In this document: piece after piece, positions 61,920 to 64,000 of the stretch | How positions within the stretch are numbered: the stretch's first letter is position 1 | Layout: each line of letters starts with the position of its first letter | Origin: Candidatus Roseilinea mizusawaensis | GTDB taxonomy: Bacteria > Chloroflexota > Anaerolineae > J036 > Brachytrichaceae | Assembly (NCBI GenBank): GCA_016841965.1 | Contig: JAEANN010000020.1 | Span: 1-64,000 of the forward strand | Length of the DNA stretch: 64,000 nt | Direction: 5' to 3' | The notes under the pieces: model-generated | The model's input: the letters and a program-made list of their open reading frames with translations, nothing else | Database searches by the model: none | What the model was told of the DNA's origin: nothing | Translations under genes and position numbers: made by a program

Positions 61920-61925
61920 AGGCGC

Positions 61926-64000
61926 ATGTCGCCCGATATCCCTTCCTGCTTGATCGCCGAGGTAGCGTTGTTCAACGATGCGCTGCCGGGAGCTTTGAGC
62001 TATCGTGTCCCGCACGCCTTGCGCGGACAGGTGATGCCCGGCGCGCTGGTGGTGGCCCCCTTGCGCAAGCGCCTGGTGGCAGGGGTGGTGGTCGCCGTAT
62101 CTGATGCGTGCACTACGGGCGACGCAGCGGCGGGATATGCGTTGCGCGATCTGCACACGGTGGTGGCGGTAGATGACCAGTCTCATCTCCCGGCGCTCAC
62201 CCCGGTTCAGATGCGCCTGGCCGAGTGGATGCGCGCCGAGTATCATGCCCCGGCCGGCCGCTGCTATGCGCTGATGGTGCCGCCCGGCCTGACCCCTAGA
62301 TCGACGACGGTCTATGCGCTGGCCGAGCCGGCGCCCCCAAGCACGCCCGGCTCAGGCCGGCCAACTCTACAAGCCGACATGGCCGGCTTCATCCTGGCTA
62401 CTCTGGCGCGGCGCGGCCCGCTGGTGGCATCCAAACTGCGCGCAGCCGTGCGGGCTGCCATGCAGCGCAGCCGGCCTGGTGATTTCGACAGCCCAACCTG
62501 GCGCGCAACATTGAAGCACTTGCTCTCGTCCGGCCAGGTTGTGGCGCAGCAGATCGCCGGCGTGCAATCTGGGCCTGGCCGTCCACTGCGCACCACGCTG
62601 GTACATCTGGCCATTTCGCCCGACACGCTGGAGATTGTGCTGAACAAGCTGGACACTGAGGCCTCCCACCAACCTTGGCGCGCCGAGGCCATGCGCCGCC
62701 GCGCCGATGCCCTACGTTACCTGCTGGCGCGTAACGGCTTTGCCTGGGCAGACTGGATCGGCGCAGAAACCGGCGCCAAACGGGCCGACCTGGTGTGGCT
62801 GGCCGAGCGCAACTATGTCTTGCTAGGCGATGCCGAGCGATGGCGTGATCCGCTGGCCGACATCGACTATGTGGTAAAGTCGCCGCCGCCATTGACCGAT
62901 GATCAGCAACGCGCCTGGGATGCCATCCGTGCCGCCATGCTGGCGACGCTCTCGCGGCCTGCCACGACCCTGGCTGCTTATCCTCCCGCGCCGCCGCTCT
63001 TCCTGCTGCGTGGGGTCACCGGCTCTGGCAAGACAGAGATTTACATGCGGGCGGTGGAGCTGGCGCTGGCGCAAGGGTATGGCGCGATCGTGCTCGTCCC
63101 AGAGATTAGCCTCACCCCCCAGACAGCGCGCCGTTTTCTGGAGCGTTTTCCGGGTCGCGTGGCGCTGGTGCACAGCCGGCTGAAACCCGGTGAGCGTTAT
63201 GATACGTGGCGGCGCATCCGAGCCGGCGACTTGCCGGTGGTGGTGGGCGCGCGCTCGGCCCTGTTTGCTCCGTTGCCGGCTGTGGGCGTCATCGTCATCG
63301 ATGAGGAACACGATGCTTCTTACAAGCAGGGCGCTTCACCTTATTATCACACCCGCGATGTGGCGATGGCTTATGCGCGCCTCGCCGGCGCCACGCTGAT
63401 TGTGGGCAGCGCCACGCCCTCGCTGGAGATGTGGCACGCCGTCATGCAACCGCCTTCTAGTCCCGACCGGCCAGCGGTGCGCCTGCTGGAGTTGCCCAAC
63501 CGTGTGCGCGGCCATGTCAAGCGGGTGGGGGATCAGCAGGCCCGCCTGGGGGTGCGCTCGGCGGCGCAGCGCGAGACAGAGACCGTGGTGTATCAGCCAT
63601 TGCCAGAGGTGCAGGTGGTGGACATGCGCGCCGAGTTGCGCGCCGGTAATTTCAGCATGTTCAGCGGGGCGTTGCAGGTCGCGCTGGGCGAGACGTTGCA
63701 GCGCGGCGAGCAGGCTATCTTGTTTTTGAACCGGCGCGGCGCGGCATCGTGTGTGATCTGTCGCGATTGCGGTCATGTGATGCGCTGTCCCAACGACGAC
63801 GCCCCCTTGACCTGGCATTACTCGGCTGCTGCACCCAGTGGCCAACCGTCCATTGCTCAATCCTCTCTGAAGTGTCACCAGTGCGACCACGCCGAGCCGG
63901 CCCCGGTGGTGTGCCCATCGTGCGGCGGGCCGCGCATTCGCTATGTGGGCATTGGCACGCAGAAGGTCGAGTCGGCGATTCTCGAGCAGTTCCCGCAGGC
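61926..64000 (+). CDS. priA: Primosomal protein N' (replication restart helicase PriA), partial
   Basis: About 691 codons are present, open at the window end. It is a 3'-to-5' superfamily 2 helicase that reloads the replisome at stalled forks. The N-terminal 3'-DNA-binding domain starts VALFNDALPGALSYRVP. Walker A is GVTGSGKTEIY (residue ~365), Walker B IDEEHDASYKQ, and motif III VGSATPSLE. The zinc region starts CVICRDCGHVMRCP. There the usual CPxC reads CPND, so one Cys ligand is replaced by Asp. Insertions lie after SLEMWHAV (~40 residues) and inside the zinc region (~15 residues). It is missing the C-terminal helicase lobe because of the window edge. Confidence 0.93.
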   Translation, partial: MSPDIPSCLIAEVALFNDALPGALSYRVPHALRGQVMPGALVVAPLRKRLVAGVVVAVSDACTTGDAAAGYALRDLHTVVAVDDQSHLPALTPVQMRLAEWMRAEYHAPAGRCYALMVPPGLTPRSTTVYALAEPAPPSTPGSGRPTLQADMAGFILATLARRGPLVASKLRAAVRAAMQRSRPGDFDSPTWRATLKHLLSSGQVVAQQIAGVQSGPGRPLRTTLVHLAISPDTLEIVLNKLDTEASHQPWRAEAMRRRADALRYLLARNGFAWADWIGAETGAKRADLVWLAERNYVLLGDAERWRDPLADIDYVVKSPPPLTDDQQRAWDAIRAAMLATLSRPATTLAAYPPAPPLFLLRGVTGSGKTEIYMRAVELALAQGYGAIVLVPEISLTPQTARRFLERFPGRVALVHSRLKPGERYDTWRRIRAGDLPVVVGARSALFAPLPAVGVIVIDEEHDASYKQGASPYYHTRDVAMAYARLAGATLIVGSATPSLEMWHAVMQPPSSPDRPAVRLLELPNRVRGHVKRVGDQQARLGVRSAAQRETETVVYQPLPEVQVVDMRAELRAGNFSMFSGALQVALGETLQRGEQAILFLNRRGAASCVICRDCGHVMRCPNDDAPLTWHYSAAAPSGQPSIAQSSLKCHQCDHAEPAPVVCPSCGGPRIRYVGIGTQKVESAILEQFPQ

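Overview
The window is a GC-rich (roughly 60-65 percent), gene-dense stretch of bacterial chromosome. It holds 54 protein genes and no rRNA, tRNA, CRISPR array, phage or insertion sequence that I can see. The gene content suggests a Chloroflexota bacterium, probably Anaerolineae-like: fused MrpA/B antiporters, an effector-associated-type domain next to HflX, many glycoside hydrolases, a FabL-type reductase, and heptanucleotide repeats in the spacers. That assignment is inference; no marker gene fixes it.

Layout. 1-7014: a sugar-nucleotide epimerase, then a leftward operon gmk - rhomboid protease - FtsX-type permease - zinc-ribbon membrane protein, and a divergent FmdB-like gene. 7150-11844: a leftward carbohydrate operon (clan-A-like glycosidase, aldose epimerase, TIM-barrel glycosidase-like protein). 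12241-19841: leftward genes for an M50 site-2 protease, an effector-associated-domain membrane protein plus hflX, an aminotransferase, a GH63-like glucosidase and a nitroreductase. 19886-28773: rightward GH16-like lectin-fold protein, receiver-DUF309 fusion, FabL, an ABC exporter and a C39-SH3-glycosidase fusion. 29025-42018: a cation-transport island with a CaCA exchanger and two tandem Mrp Na+/H+ antiporter operons. The first operon lacks mrpE. 42044-47211: small enzymes (alpha/beta hydrolase, SIS, SDR, GNAT, HAD).

47253-57054: an L-rhamnose locus. A DeoR regulator fused to a periplasmic-binding-type sugar domain leads a leftward operon rhaM - rhaI - rhaB - YdjC-type deacetylase. A rightward operon (TIM-barrel isomerase, SDR, alpha-toroid protein) diverges from it across a two-promoter spacer. 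57051-64000: an HAD phosphatase, type II NADH dehydrogenase, selD, an apiosidase-like GH140 protein and the start of priA.

Two signals stand out. First, selD carries an in-frame TGA at its catalytic position (59323-59325), so it encodes a selenocysteine-containing SelD. A plain ORF search truncates it. Second, many spacers are filled by 7-bp-period arrays that often run flush from one gene's stop to the next gene's start. Such arrays also lie inside both mrpA genes and form the N-terminus of the first epimerase. At least seven gene starts have a -10-like box only 6-8 nt upstream of the start codon, which predicts leaderless mRNAs.
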